NCBI RefSeq assembly: GCF_051175565.1
Contig: NZ_CP195105.1
Location: 2,356,001-2,420,000 of the forward strand
DNA length: 64,000 nt
Source of the DNA: Daejeonia sp002484105
GTDB lineage: Bacteria > Bacteroidota > Bacteroidia > Flavobacteriales > Weeksellaceae
Direction of reading: 5' to 3'
Part shown: positions 26,220 through 34,638 of the stretch, one piece after another
Layout: the number at the start of each line of letters is the position of its first letter
How positions within the stretch are numbered: position 1 is the stretch's first letter
Translations under genes and position numbers: made by a program
The notes under the pieces: generated by a model
Database searches by the model: none
What the model was told of the DNA's origin: nothing
The model's input: only the letters and a program-made list of their open reading frames with translations

Positions 26220-26813
26220 GTGATTATTTCTCTGGTGATGATCAATGCCCCGTTTTTTCAGGGATTCCGGAAAAGCAACGGCCGTACTTTTGAGTTTTTT
26301 ATTTCCCTGATCTCTACTTTTACAGGTTTCTTTATCGCGTTGAGCCTCAACAGTGTTCTTTCAGACATCAATGCCAAGAAAAACCTGGTAAAACTCCTGA
26401 ATGTCAGCAATCTTGCCATCGAAAACAGTGAGATGAAAACCAAAGGCATGTATCTTCTCCCTGCCAAAAGCGGTGCCGACCTCAACGAAATTATCTCCTA
26501 TTCGCCACTCGAAATGCCAAAAATGTACGAAGATCTGCAGGACAATTCCCTTATTACCGATTATTTTTCTTCCAATGCATTTCAGGCATATATTTTGTGT
26601 ACAGACAACATGCAGACTTTTGTGAAAAGTGCCAATGCAGGAAACCTGAATGCACAGAAAAAACAGCAGTTACTGGAAAAATACCTGAAGTATCTTGATC
26701 TTGCCAAACAAGTGAATACCCTGGAAATCCAGAGACTGAACGGTGACCTCTCTTCCGGTGACGAAAACACAGCACTGCAAAAACTGACAACAGAAATATC
26801 AAACAACAAATAA
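26220..26813 (+). CDS. Membrane protein of unknown function, start broken by frameshift
   Basis: The long frame is open from 26193 and encodes a membrane helix, a second helix (EFFISLISTFTGFFIALSLNSVL) and a soluble helical tail of about 140 residues. Its first usual start is GTG at 26220, which cuts the first helix in half. ATG at 26186, placed well behind a -7 box, would enter the same frame if one T were removed from GTTTAC at 26192-26197, restoring a helix beginning MLVTIIIAVILVII. Either a recent 1-base insertion, a sequencing error or a noncanonical start explains this. It is followed at 14 bases by a lipoprotein-like gene. I do not recognise the family. Confidence 0.6.
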   Translation: MIISLVMINAPFFQGFRKSNGRTFEFFISLISTFTGFFIALSLNSVLSDINAKKNLVKLLNVSNLAIENSEMKTKGMYLLPAKSGADLNEIISYSPLEMPKMYEDLQDNSLITDYFSSNAFQAYILCTDNMQTFVKSANAGNLNAQKKQQLLEKYLKYLDLAKQVNTLEIQRLNGDLSSGDENTALQKLTTEISNNK

Positions 26814-26827
26814 ACAATTCGTCTGAA

Positions 26828-27442
26828 ATGAAAAAATTATTCTTGATCGCTGCCGCAGCAGGATTGCTGATGACCACCCAATACTGCTCCAAAAATGCCG
26901 ACAGCACCGTAAAAATTGATTACACAAAATCCTATGAAGATGCCGCAATGGCACTCGCTTCTGCACAGAAAAACTATACCGAAGCGCTGGCTACAAAAGA
27001 TCCGGTAAAAATTGAGGCAGCCAAAAATGCCCTGATTGCTGCACAGACTAAATATGAGGAGACCAAACAAACCTATGTTGCCAATGGCGGAACCGCAAAA
27101 CAGGAATACGAAACCGTACTGGCGAATGCCAAGGAGACTCTTGAAAACACGGCAGCCAGCACAGTGACCAGCGCTGTACAAACAACTACTTCTGATGTGG
27201 CGGCTACTGCAAAAAATGCGGCCAACAATGTGAAAAACGCAGCAAAAGAGGAACTTCAGAACAAAGCCAATGCCGCCAAAACTGAAGTAAACAACAAGGT
27301 AAATGCTGAAAAAGCCAAACTGAACGAAGCCAAAAGCAATGCTGAAACCAAAGCCAAAGCTGCTACAGACAAAGCCAAAGCTTTTGCAGATGAAAAAATC
27401 AACAAAGCATCAGATAAAATCAATAGTTTTCTGAACAAATAA
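26828..27442 (+). CDS. Exported Lys/Ala-rich helical repeat protein
   Basis: A 204-residue protein with an N-terminal signal and a lone Cys near residue 20. The Cys context (TTQYC) is a poor lipobox, so lipid attachment is possible but unsure. The rest is almost wholly helical, with heptad-like Ala/Lys/Asn/Glu repeats (AATAKNAANNVKNAA, AKLNEAKSNAETKAKAA) resembling LEA-like or apolipoprotein-like amphipathic helices. It probably lies along membranes or peptidoglycan in the periplasm; function unknown. It forms a pair with the upstream membrane protein and ends at a terminator. Confidence 0.7.
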   Translation: MKKLFLIAAAAGLLMTTQYCSKNADSTVKIDYTKSYEDAAMALASAQKNYTEALATKDPVKIEAAKNALIAAQTKYEETKQTYVANGGTAKQEYETVLANAKETLENTAASTVTSAVQTTTSDVAATAKNAANNVKNAAKEELQNKANAAKTEVNNKVNAEKAKLNEAKSNAETKAKAATDKAKAFADEKINKASDKINSFLNK

Positions 27443-27463
27443 GCTTCCGTTGTAATATGAAGA

Positions 27464-27488
27464 ATGCTCCTTTTTTGGGAGCATTTTT
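27464..27488 (+). terminator. Terminator after the helical repeat protein gene
   Basis: ATGCTCC-TTTTTTG-GGAGCAT stem-loop followed by TTTTTATTTTT on the plus strand. Confidence 0.8.
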
Positions 27489-27508
27489 ATTTTTCAGAAG
27501 CATTGTCT

Positions 27509-28294
27509 TTACGAATTGTCTCCGTCCAGCAAACGGCCAAGCCCGCCCAGAACGCTGCCCTCTTCCTTTCCCTGACGTGTGCCGTACTGAAGAATCCTGC
27601 CTGCCAGACGGCTGATGGGTAAAGTTTGTATCCAGACTTTTCCCGGCCCTCTAAGCTGAGCAAAAAACAGCCCTTCGCCACCAAACAATGAATTTTTGAT
27701 CCCCCCTACAAACTGAATATCATATTGTACCTGCTGCGTAAATCCTACAATGCAGCCGGTATCAATTTTCAGGATTTCGCCGGCCTGCAGTTCTTTTTCA
27801 ATGACATGTCCCCCACTGTGCACAAAGCACATGCCATCGCCTTCCAACCGCTGCATAATGAATCCCTCACCTCCGAAAAATCCAGTTCCAAGCCGTTTCT
27901 GAAACTCAATCCCTATAGCAACTCCTTTGGCCGCACACAGAAAACTGTCTTTCTGGCAAATGACTTTCCCTCCATATTCTGATAAGTCAAGGGGAATAAT
28001 TTTCCCTGCATATGGAGATGCAAAACTCACTTGTTTCTTTCCCTGTCCCATGTTCGTAAAAACCGTCATAAAAAGGCTTTCACCAGTGAGCATCCGTTTC
28101 CCGGCGGTAAATATCTTCCCCAGAAAACCACCCTGCCCGCTGCCATCGCCGAACATTGTCTGCATTTGTATACCATCGTTCATCATCATAAAACTGCCGG
28201 GTTCTGCAATAACAGATTCCTGAGGATCAAGTTCGATTTCTACGCACTGGAGTTCTTCTCCATAAATTTTATAGTCGATATCGTGATTGTTCAT
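27509..28294 (-). CDS. AIM24/TIGR00266 family protein
   Basis: A 261-residue protein of the AIM24 (TIGR00266) family, named for a yeast mitochondrial protein; the bacterial role is unknown. The body is a beta-rich tandem fold with family signatures: ESVIAEPGSFMMM, a glycine-rich FGDGSGQGGFLGKIF, FFGGEGFIMQRLEGDG and SLFGGEGLFFAQLRGPG. The open frame reaches to 28375, but MNNHDIDYKI at 28294 begins the conserved protein. It converges with the helical repeat gene. Confidence 0.85.
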   Translation of the reverse strand: MNNHDIDYKIYGEELQCVEIELDPQESVIAEPGSFMMMNDGIQMQTMFGDGSGQGGFLGKIFTAGKRMLTGESLFMTVFTNMGQGKKQVSFASPYAGKIIPLDLSEYGGKVICQKDSFLCAAKGVAIGIEFQKRLGTGFFGGEGFIMQRLEGDGMCFVHSGGHVIEKELQAGEILKIDTGCIVGFTQQVQYDIQFVGGIKNSLFGGEGLFFAQLRGPGKVWIQTLPISRLAGRILQYGTRQGKEEGSVLGGLGRLLDGDNS

Positions 28295-28338
28295 AAGATA
28301 TTTTTCTGAATTAGTTGGAGCTATCGCCGTGATGTTAC

Positions 28339-28372
28339 AAAAAAAAAGTGAAACTGCAGGAGCTTCACTTTT
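28339..28372 (-). terminator. Terminator after ychF
   Basis: AAAAGTGAA (28344-28352) and TTCACTTTT (28364-28372) form a 9-bp stem. On the minus strand it is followed by a run of nine T, 25 bases after the ychF stop codon. Confidence 0.75.
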
Positions 28373-28396
28373 CATTCTATGATACAGAAAAAAATA

Positions 28397-29488
28397 TTAT
28401 ACATTAAACCTGAAATGCATAATATCGCCATCCTGCACAATATATTCTTTCCCTTCCACCGAGAGTTTCCCGGCCTCTTTCACTTTGGATTCGGAGCCGT
28501 AACGGATAAAATCTTCATACGCAATGACTTCAGCGCGGATAAATCCTTTTTCAAAATCTGTATGGATCACTCCTGCTGCCTGAGGGGCAGTCCAACCCTT
28601 TCCGATGGTCCATGCGCGCACTTCCTTCACGCCGGCAGTAAAATACGTCTGCAGTTTCAGCAGTTCGTATGCCTTGCGGATGAGCCTGTTGACGCCCGGT
28701 TCTTCAAGACCCAGTTCTTCAAGAAACATCTGGCGTTCTTCAAAAGTTTCCAGTTCGTTGATGTCAGCCTCTATCTGTGCAGCAAGAACGACCACTTCTG
28801 CGCCTTCACCGGCTGCAATTTCCTCAATTCTGGCAATCCATTCATTACCGTTTCTGATAGAGTTTTCATCCACATTACAGACGTACAGCACGGGCTTTCT
28901 CGTCAGCAGATGCACTTCGTCAATAATTGGTTTTGTGGTATCATCTACCGGAAACTCACGTGCATTTTTGCCGTCTTCAATAAAATTCTGTAGTGCCAGA
29001 AGGGTTTCGTAATTGAGGATATCTTCCTTCTTGCCGGATTTGATGTATTTTTTTGCTTTGTCAACCGCTTTCCCCAGGGTTTCAAGATCTTTCAGCTGAA
29101 GTTCGATATCGATAATTTCCTTGTCGCGTACAGGATCTACCGAACCTTCAACATGCACAATATTGCCATTTTCAAAACAGCGTAGGACATGGATAATGGC
29201 TTCACATTCGCGAATGTTGGCCAGAAACTGGTTTCCGAGACCTTCTCCTTTGCTGGCACCTTTTACGAGACCTGCAATGTCCACAATTTCCACTACAGCA
29301 GGTACCACGCGCTCGGGTACCACGAGTTTTTCGAGTTCAAAAAGACGCTGATCGGGTACAGAAACCGTCCCAAGATTCGGCTCTATTGTACAGAACGGAT
29401 AGTTGGCAGATTGTGCCTTTGCATTGCTGAGGCAGTTAAAAAGAGTTGATTTTCCGACATTCGGAAGCCCTACGATTCCACATTTCAT
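28397..29488 (-). CDS. ychF: Redox-regulated ATPase YchF
   Basis: A 363-residue P-loop NTPase of the Obg/YchF group that binds ribosomes and prefers ATP. GLPNVGKSTLFN is the P-loop, DIAGLVKGASKGEGLG the switch II element, and the usual NKxD guanine motif is replaced by CNVDEN, as expected for the ATP-specific YchF branch. The C-terminal TGS domain ends in YIVQDGDIMHFRFNV. Length is standard. A TATCTTTG box on the minus strand at 29553-29560 gives a leader of about 57 bases. Confidence 0.95.
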   Translation of the reverse strand: MKCGIVGLPNVGKSTLFNCLSNAKAQSANYPFCTIEPNLGTVSVPDQRLFELEKLVVPERVVPAVVEIVDIAGLVKGASKGEGLGNQFLANIRECEAIIHVLRCFENGNIVHVEGSVDPVRDKEIIDIELQLKDLETLGKAVDKAKKYIKSGKKEDILNYETLLALQNFIEDGKNAREFPVDDTTKPIIDEVHLLTRKPVLYVCNVDENSIRNGNEWIARIEEIAAGEGAEVVVLAAQIEADINELETFEERQMFLEELGLEEPGVNRLIRKAYELLKLQTYFTAGVKEVRAWTIGKGWTAPQAAGVIHTDFEKGFIRAEVIAYEDFIRYGSESKVKEAGKLSVEGKEYIVQDGDIMHFRFNV

Positions 29489-29584
29489 ATATTCTGATAA
29501 ACTGATTTTCTGATAAATGGCACAGACACCTTGCCTGTCTCCAAAACGCTGGCAAAGATAGTAATTTCCGGTGGCTTGTGAAAG

Positions 29585-30418
29585 CTAATCAAACACAACC
29601 GTTTTGTTTCCGTAGATGAAAACCTTGTCGTCAAACACCAGCCGCAGAGCCTCTGCAAGGACCTTCCGTTCGACATCGCGCCCCATTTTCGCAAGTTCAC
29701 GGGCATTCTGCGAATGGTTTACTTTGATAATGTCCTGATAGATAATAGGACCTTCGTCCAGATCATCCGTTACGAAATGCGAGGTAGCACCAATCATTTT
29801 TACACCGCGCTGATATGCTTGCCGATAAGGATTTGCACCTATAAATGCGGGCAGAAACGAATGATGGATATTGATGATCTGACGCTCGTATTTCCGGACA
29901 AAATCCGGTGTCAGTATGCGCATAAACTTTGCGAGAACAATAAAATCAAATTTCAGCGTAGCGAGAATCTCCTCTGTTTTGGCTTCATGCTCATTCCGGG
30001 TACATCCTTCTGAAGGAATGTGATAAAAAGGCACACCAAATTTCACGGTCAGCTCACGCAGGTCTTCGTAGTTGCCAATTACGGCTTTGATGTTGATATT
30101 CATATCGCCATAATGATTGCGTACGAGCAGGTCTGAGAGGCAGTGATGCTCTCTGGTGACAAGGATTACAACATCTTTTTTACGCGAATTCAGGCAGCGT
30201 ACACGTGCATTTTCGGGAAGGATCTGCTTCATTTCTTCAGCAAGCTGAACACGGTCGCAGTCGCCCTCGAAAGTAGTTCGCATAAAAAAACGTCCGTGAT
30301 CGGTGTCCACAAACTCGTCATTGCGAGTGATGTTAAAACCTTTGTTGTACAACAATGCGGAAATTTTAAAAACCAGTCCTTTTTCGTCTTTGCAATTGAT
30401 GCGCAGGATATGTTCCAT
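29585..30418 (-). CDS. purU: Formyltetrahydrofolate deformylase
   Basis: A 277-residue enzyme hydrolysing 10-formyl-THF to THF and formate, balancing one-carbon units and feeding formate to PurT. The N-terminal ACT-like domain (ILRINCKDEKGLVFKIS) senses ligands. The C-terminal formyltransferase-fold domain has the catalytic cluster HHSFLPAFIGANPY and the Asp in SHFVTDDLDEGPII. It lies 3 bases downstream of the mscS-type gene on the same strand and is probably co-transcribed with it. Confidence 0.94.
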   Translation of the reverse strand: MEHILRINCKDEKGLVFKISALLYNKGFNITRNDEFVDTDHGRFFMRTTFEGDCDRVQLAEEMKQILPENARVRCLNSRKKDVVILVTREHHCLSDLLVRNHYGDMNINIKAVIGNYEDLRELTVKFGVPFYHIPSEGCTRNEHEAKTEEILATLKFDFIVLAKFMRILTPDFVRKYERQIINIHHSFLPAFIGANPYRQAYQRGVKMIGATSHFVTDDLDEGPIIYQDIIKVNHSQNARELAKMGRDVERKVLAEALRLVFDDKVFIYGNKTVVFD

Positions 30419-30421
30419 AGT

Positions 30422-32185
30422 TTAATTTTGGTCGGGTACAGAAAAATATTGTGGGGTGACAAGGTCAATGCCGGCTTCGGAAAAAACCTTGAGAATATTC
30501 TGATTAAGGTCGGAGGTGATATAATACATCCGCTGTGGCTGATAAGTAAATGCATTTAACTGATAAAACACATTGGTTTCCAGAATTGCATTTTTCAGCA
30601 CATAAGGTGCTGGTGTCTCCAGAATGCCTTCCGTCATCAGAGCAGCCTTGATGAGTAAATCATTCACTTTCTGGAACGGCACATCAAATTTAACATGAAT
30701 ATTAATCGGGATAATGAGTCCCTTTTCCGGAGTTGACGAGCTGTAATTGATGGTTTTGTTGGTAAGAATCATCGAATTGGGCACCGTGATATCTTCATTA
30801 TTGATGGTGCGCAATCTTGTTACCAACGCAGATTTTTCAATTACTTCCCCCGTTACATCACTGATTTTAATCCAGTCACCTTCCTTGAATGGCCGCATGT
30901 AGGTAATGATGAATCCTGCAATCGTATTGGCAATTGCCGTAGACGAACCGAGTGAAAGCAGCACCCCGAAAAAGACCGAAATCCCACGAAAAGCGCTGGT
31001 ATCCGAACCCGGAAGATATGGGAAAATCATGATAATTACAAAAGCAATCAGACAGATGCGAACAATATGGTAGGTAGGTTGTGCCCATTCTTTATAGAAA
31101 TTTCTGATGCGAAGATTCCCCTTTTCAATTTCAACTGAAAGAAAACGCAGCAACTTATCAACATACCGGCCCAGGATCAGGATGACCATCATTTTCAGAA
31201 GATTAGGGAAATAATGGTACAGTGATATGGCCATATCTTTTACCGGAATCCATATCCAGTGCAACAATCTGTAGGCCCAATGTTCGGTAGCCGGAAAAAT
31301 ACTGAAAATAAGGCTGAGCGAAATATAAAGACAAAACAGATACAATGCAATATGAATCCACTTGAGAGTTCGGATAAGGAAAACACGGATCTGGCGCGGA
31401 CTGATCAGCTTATATTGCCTGATGTGCATTGAGCGAATGTCATTTTCATTGATTTTTATAATCTTTCGTGTAAACATACTGATGATTTTTCGCATCAGAA
31501 ATGTTACCAGCAAAAATCCGATCACAATGCCAAATGCCAGCAGCCAACGCTGCAGAGTATTCTCAAATTCGTGGCTTTTGCGGCTTTCCTGAATATTTGT
31601 AGAAATAATCTTTGAGTACTGCGCAGCAAGAGAATCCTGAGAGACATTCGCCCAAAGAGCATCCTCCTCACTCACGCTCATCACAACCCTGCCATTGTAG
31701 GTCAGGTTGATATATTCGTATTTTGGCTGTATTTTAAGGGAATCGGGGAAGAAAAGTTTGTCGTTGTAGAGTTTTTTGATCTGTTCCTGTGCATTGCCAG
31801 CGCGTTGTTGCGCACTGAAGGGACCAAGACCGCTGTAAATAGTGAAGAGCGTTTTATGAAAAAGCTGAACCGGATAGGGCTGCACCTTTTTGCGCAGTGC
31901 ATCGATATTCTTTTTCTGTTCGGCAATACGAAGGGAATCTTCTGTTCGGATATGCTGCAACTCGCTGCGGTATTTTTTGAGTTCTGCAGATTTGGGATTG
32001 TGCATACTGCCCAGCTCTTCCTGGAGCAGCGCACTGCGTATTGAATCTTTAATGCGCAGCAGGTTGTTGCTTTCCCTGATTTTTTTCAGCTCGAGCAGCA
32101 CCGTATCCTGTGCATTATGCTTCTGTGTAGTGAAGGATGCCGGAAAAAAGAAAAGAAACAGAACGAAGAACAGGAGATTTTTCAA
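30422..32185 (-). CDS. MscS family mechanosensitive ion channel
   Basis: A 587-residue member of the large MscS branch. It has a signal peptide (LLFFVLFLFFFPASF), a periplasmic helical region of about 180 residues (HIRTEDSLRIAEQKKNID), several membrane helices, then the MscS core. The pore helix region GVLLSLGSSTAIANTIAGF has the Ala/Gly pattern, followed by the beta domain FKEGDWIKISDVTGEVIE and ITVPNSMILTN. The channel opens on membrane tension to release solutes on osmotic downshift. Upstream of and 3 bases from purU. Confidence 0.92.
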   Translation of the reverse strand: MKNLLFFVLFLFFFPASFTTQKHNAQDTVLLELKKIRESNNLLRIKDSIRSALLQEELGSMHNPKSAELKKYRSELQHIRTEDSLRIAEQKKNIDALRKKVQPYPVQLFHKTLFTIYSGLGPFSAQQRAGNAQEQIKKLYNDKLFFPDSLKIQPKYEYINLTYNGRVVMSVSEEDALWANVSQDSLAAQYSKIISTNIQESRKSHEFENTLQRWLLAFGIVIGFLLVTFLMRKIISMFTRKIIKINENDIRSMHIRQYKLISPRQIRVFLIRTLKWIHIALYLFCLYISLSLIFSIFPATEHWAYRLLHWIWIPVKDMAISLYHYFPNLLKMMVILILGRYVDKLLRFLSVEIEKGNLRIRNFYKEWAQPTYHIVRICLIAFVIIMIFPYLPGSDTSAFRGISVFFGVLLSLGSSTAIANTIAGFIITYMRPFKEGDWIKISDVTGEVIEKSALVTRLRTINNEDITVPNSMILTNKTINYSSSTPEKGLIIPINIHVKFDVPFQKVNDLLIKAALMTEGILETPAPYVLKNAILETNVFYQLNAFTYQPQRMYYITSDLNQNILKVFSEAGIDLVTPQYFSVPDQN

Positions 32186-32251
32186 TAGGTGTTTTTAAAA
32201 GATGAAACCAAAAATACTAATTTAGTTTGAAAAACCTCTGACAAATGGGCA

Positions 32252-32278
32252 TAAAAAATCCCCGACCTGGCGGGGATT
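32252..32278 (-). terminator. Terminator after the RRM protein gene
   Basis: AATCCCCG (32257-32264) and CGGGGATT (32271-32278) form an 8-bp stem. On the minus strand it is followed by TTTTTTAT. It begins 7 bases after the stop codon. Confidence 0.82.
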
Positions 32279-32284
32279 GAGAAA

Positions 32285-32590
32285 TTAATATCTGTTTCTG
32301 TTATTAAAATCTTTTCTGTAGCCTCCACCGGATGGAGTTCTTCTCGGCTCTCTCGGGCGCGCTTCGGAAACATTAAGTTCTTTTCCTTTAAACTCGCTCT
32401 GATTAAGTTCTTCAACTGCTTTTTCTGCTTCTTCCTGATTGGGCATTTCCACAAAACCGAAACCTCTGCTTCTGCCGGTTTCTCTGTCTAAAATAATCTT
32501 TGCAGACTGTACTTCACCATAGTTTTCGAATAATGCCTGCAACTCGGACTCAACAGTGTTGTAGTTGAGATTTGAAATAAAAATGTTCAT
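32285..32590 (-). CDS. RRM-type RNA-binding protein
   Basis: A 101-residue protein with one RNA recognition motif. RNP2 is IFISNL at residues 3-8 and RNP1 is RGFGFVEM near residue 43, with the aromatic residues that stack on RNA bases intact. A short Arg/Gly/Asn-rich tail follows, as in glycine-rich RRM proteins of Bacteroidota and Cyanobacteria, which act as RNA chaperones or global post-transcriptional regulators. The gene is monocistronic with its own terminator and a long AT-rich upstream region. Confidence 0.93.
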   Translation of the reverse strand: MNIFISNLNYNTVESELQALFENYGEVQSAKIILDRETGRSRGFGFVEMPNQEEAEKAVEELNQSEFKGKELNVSEARPREPRRTPSGGGYRKDFNNRNRY

Positions 32591-32765
32591 TATAAAATAA
32601 ATAAAAAAAATTGTTGATAATGCTTAAAAATAAAATCGGAAAACAACAACAGGATGAACATTTCTCTAATTGTAGAATTCTTTTTAAATTTTCGGCAAGC
32701 TACGATTATTTTCTGATAATTAAGTTAATTTATTGAAATATTATTGATTAATTTTCTGCAGCTAT

Positions 32766-34364
32766 TCAGTTCACTTTCAAAGCTTCATATGGACTGAGGT
32801 TTCCGTTGTGGTCTGCCGCCCTTACAGCAGCCAGATTGAGCGTTCTTCCGTCTTGCTGTTTCGGCACAAAACACTGAAGATTTTCTGCACTCAGGATTTT
32901 CTTTTCCCACTGGTCTCCGTAGCGCAAATATATCACCCACAGAAATGCTTCCCCCGTTTTTTTTGTCTCCCAATTCAGTTGTATGGTATTTCCTGAACGA
33001 CTCACCGAAAGCTTTGGCCTGCCCATGGGTTTGCTTTCCAGCCATGGTGTAGCCGGGATAAGGGCGGGTTCTTTATAGGGACCGTTTTTCAGGGCATCAA
33101 CCATTGCAGGGCTCTTTGTTAAGCCAGCAATACTCCAGTGAACTTCTCCGGCATCGTCTTTCAGAACGTCTCTGGAGATTGCAATCTGCTGTCTGATTTC
33201 GGAAGGTCGGTCTGCAACTTTCACTTCTATGGTATTCAGTCCGGGCCATAGATGTCTTTTTTTTGTATTCTCGCCCTGCCACCACTTCAGAAGTGCCGTA
33301 AAATTTTGCCCGGAAGAATTCACAGGCCAGTACAGCTGCGGTGTAAAATAATCTACCCACCCCTGATTGAGCCAGAGTTTGGCATCTGCATAAAGTTCGT
33401 CATACTGAGAAGACCCCTTGATCCCCGCCGGATAACCTGGCTTCCAGATACCGAACGGACTGATGCCGAATTTGACATAATTTTTTTCCTGCTTGATCTC
33501 ACGGTATATTCTTTCGATAAATTTATTGACATTGGCACGGCGCCAGTCAGCTCGTGAAAGGTTTCCACCGGATTTCTGATATTCGCTCCACGTGGCGTAA
33601 TCCGGAAAATCCGCTCCCTGATTATAAGTGGCATATGGATAAAAATAGTCGTCGAAATGAAGTCCGTCAATGTCATATCTGCGGACAATATCTTTCACAA
33701 CTTTGGAAACATGGTTCTGCGTTTTATCGCTTGCAGGGTCAAACCAGTACATGCCATTCTTCAGCCGCACTACATTTTCGGGAGATTTTTTCACCATCGA
33801 TTCAGCAGTCACTTTTCCGCCATTGGTGTGGTGCGCACGGAACGGATTGAGCCATACATGAAGCTCCAGACCGCGTTTGTGAGCCTCTTCAATCCAAAAT
33901 TCCAACGGATCATAAAAGGGGCTGGGCTTTTTGCCGGTTTCTCCTGTCAGGAAGTACGACCAAGGTTCGTGTTCACTTTTATAAAGAGCATCGGCAGAAG
34001 GTCTCACCTGAAGAATTACTGCATTGAAATGGGTATCTTTCAGTAAGTCCAGCAATTTTAGGGCTTCTGCTTTCTGTTGTTCTGTTGTCAGATCTTTGCG
34101 CGACGGCCAGTTGATATTGGCTACGGAAGCGATCCACGCACCACGGAATTCGCGTGGAATTTCCGGAAGGCTGACTTTAAGATTTTCGTCCTGACTTTTC
34201 TCTTTTTTGACAGCAGGTGCTTGCGATTTTTTGATAACCGGCGAAGTATATACTTTTTTTGGCTGACTTTTGGGTCTGGAAACCGGCTTACGGCTGCTGC
34301 CGCAGGCAATAAGCAAAACTGAAAGAAATACAGCAAGAAGGCCGCGGATGATGTTCTTGTTCAT
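32766..34364 (-). CDS. Family 10-like glycoside hydrolase lipoprotein (GHL10)
   Basis: A 532-residue surface or periplasmic lipoprotein. The signal peptide ends in a lipobox (LLIAC-GSS). A basic Pro/Lys linker leads to the GHL10 (DUF187) TIM-barrel: EFRGAWIASVANINWPS, FNAVILQVRPSADALY, HVWLNPFRAHH, DGLHFDDYFYPY with catalytic-type Asp residues, and FTPQLYWPVNS. A short fibronectin-like region ends the protein. Related E. coli DigH acts on denuded peptidoglycan glycans, so a peptidoglycan substrate is plausible. The alternative ATG at 34373 overlaps a TAGTTTTG -7 box (34371-34378), so 34364 is preferred and the mRNA would be leaderless. Confidence 0.88.
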   Translation of the reverse strand: MNKNIIRGLLAVFLSVLLIACGSSRKPVSRPKSQPKKVYTSPVIKKSQAPAVKKEKSQDENLKVSLPEIPREFRGAWIASVANINWPSRKDLTTEQQKAEALKLLDLLKDTHFNAVILQVRPSADALYKSEHEPWSYFLTGETGKKPSPFYDPLEFWIEEAHKRGLELHVWLNPFRAHHTNGGKVTAESMVKKSPENVVRLKNGMYWFDPASDKTQNHVSKVVKDIVRRYDIDGLHFDDYFYPYATYNQGADFPDYATWSEYQKSGGNLSRADWRRANVNKFIERIYREIKQEKNYVKFGISPFGIWKPGYPAGIKGSSQYDELYADAKLWLNQGWVDYFTPQLYWPVNSSGQNFTALLKWWQGENTKKRHLWPGLNTIEVKVADRPSEIRQQIAISRDVLKDDAGEVHWSIAGLTKSPAMVDALKNGPYKEPALIPATPWLESKPMGRPKLSVSRSGNTIQLNWETKKTGEAFLWVIYLRYGDQWEKKILSAENLQCFVPKQQDGRTLNLAAVRAADHNGNLSPYEALKVN

Positions 34365-34370
34365 AGATTG

Positions 34371-34378
34371 CAAAACTA
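34371..34378 (-). promoter_or_regulatory. -7 box abutting the GHL10 start codon
   Basis: TAGTTTTG on the minus strand; its last base is 6 bases before the ATG at 34364. Confidence 0.45.
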
Positions 34379-34580
34379 ACCAATAGATTTTAAAAATAAA
34401 AACAGAGAGGCAGTGTTTAAGGCTGATGGTGAAGTTTTTTTCTGAAATTCAGCCTGTTTCTGGAAAAAGCGAGCCATCAGCTTCCTGTTTTTAGTATAGC
34501 CGTTAAATCTGCAAACAGGGAGCAGAAAATCTGTTTCACAATCGTAATAAAAGAAATTAAACTGCCGTAGTTTTTCCGAC

Positions 34581-34608
34581 AAAAAAAGCGCCGACCCATG
34601 TCAGCGCC
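34581..34608 (-). terminator. Terminator after typA
   Basis: On the minus strand GCGCTGAC-ATGG-GTCGGCGC is an 8-bp stem with one G-T pair, followed by seven T, about 30 bases after the typA stop. Confidence 0.82.
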
Positions 34609-34638
34609 CTATAAAATTTTGTTTTTGATATTGACGTC

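Noticed and set aside
34376..34582. 68-codon minus-strand frame between the GHL10 and typA genes
   Set aside because: No family pattern, no promoter fit, and it runs into the typA terminator.
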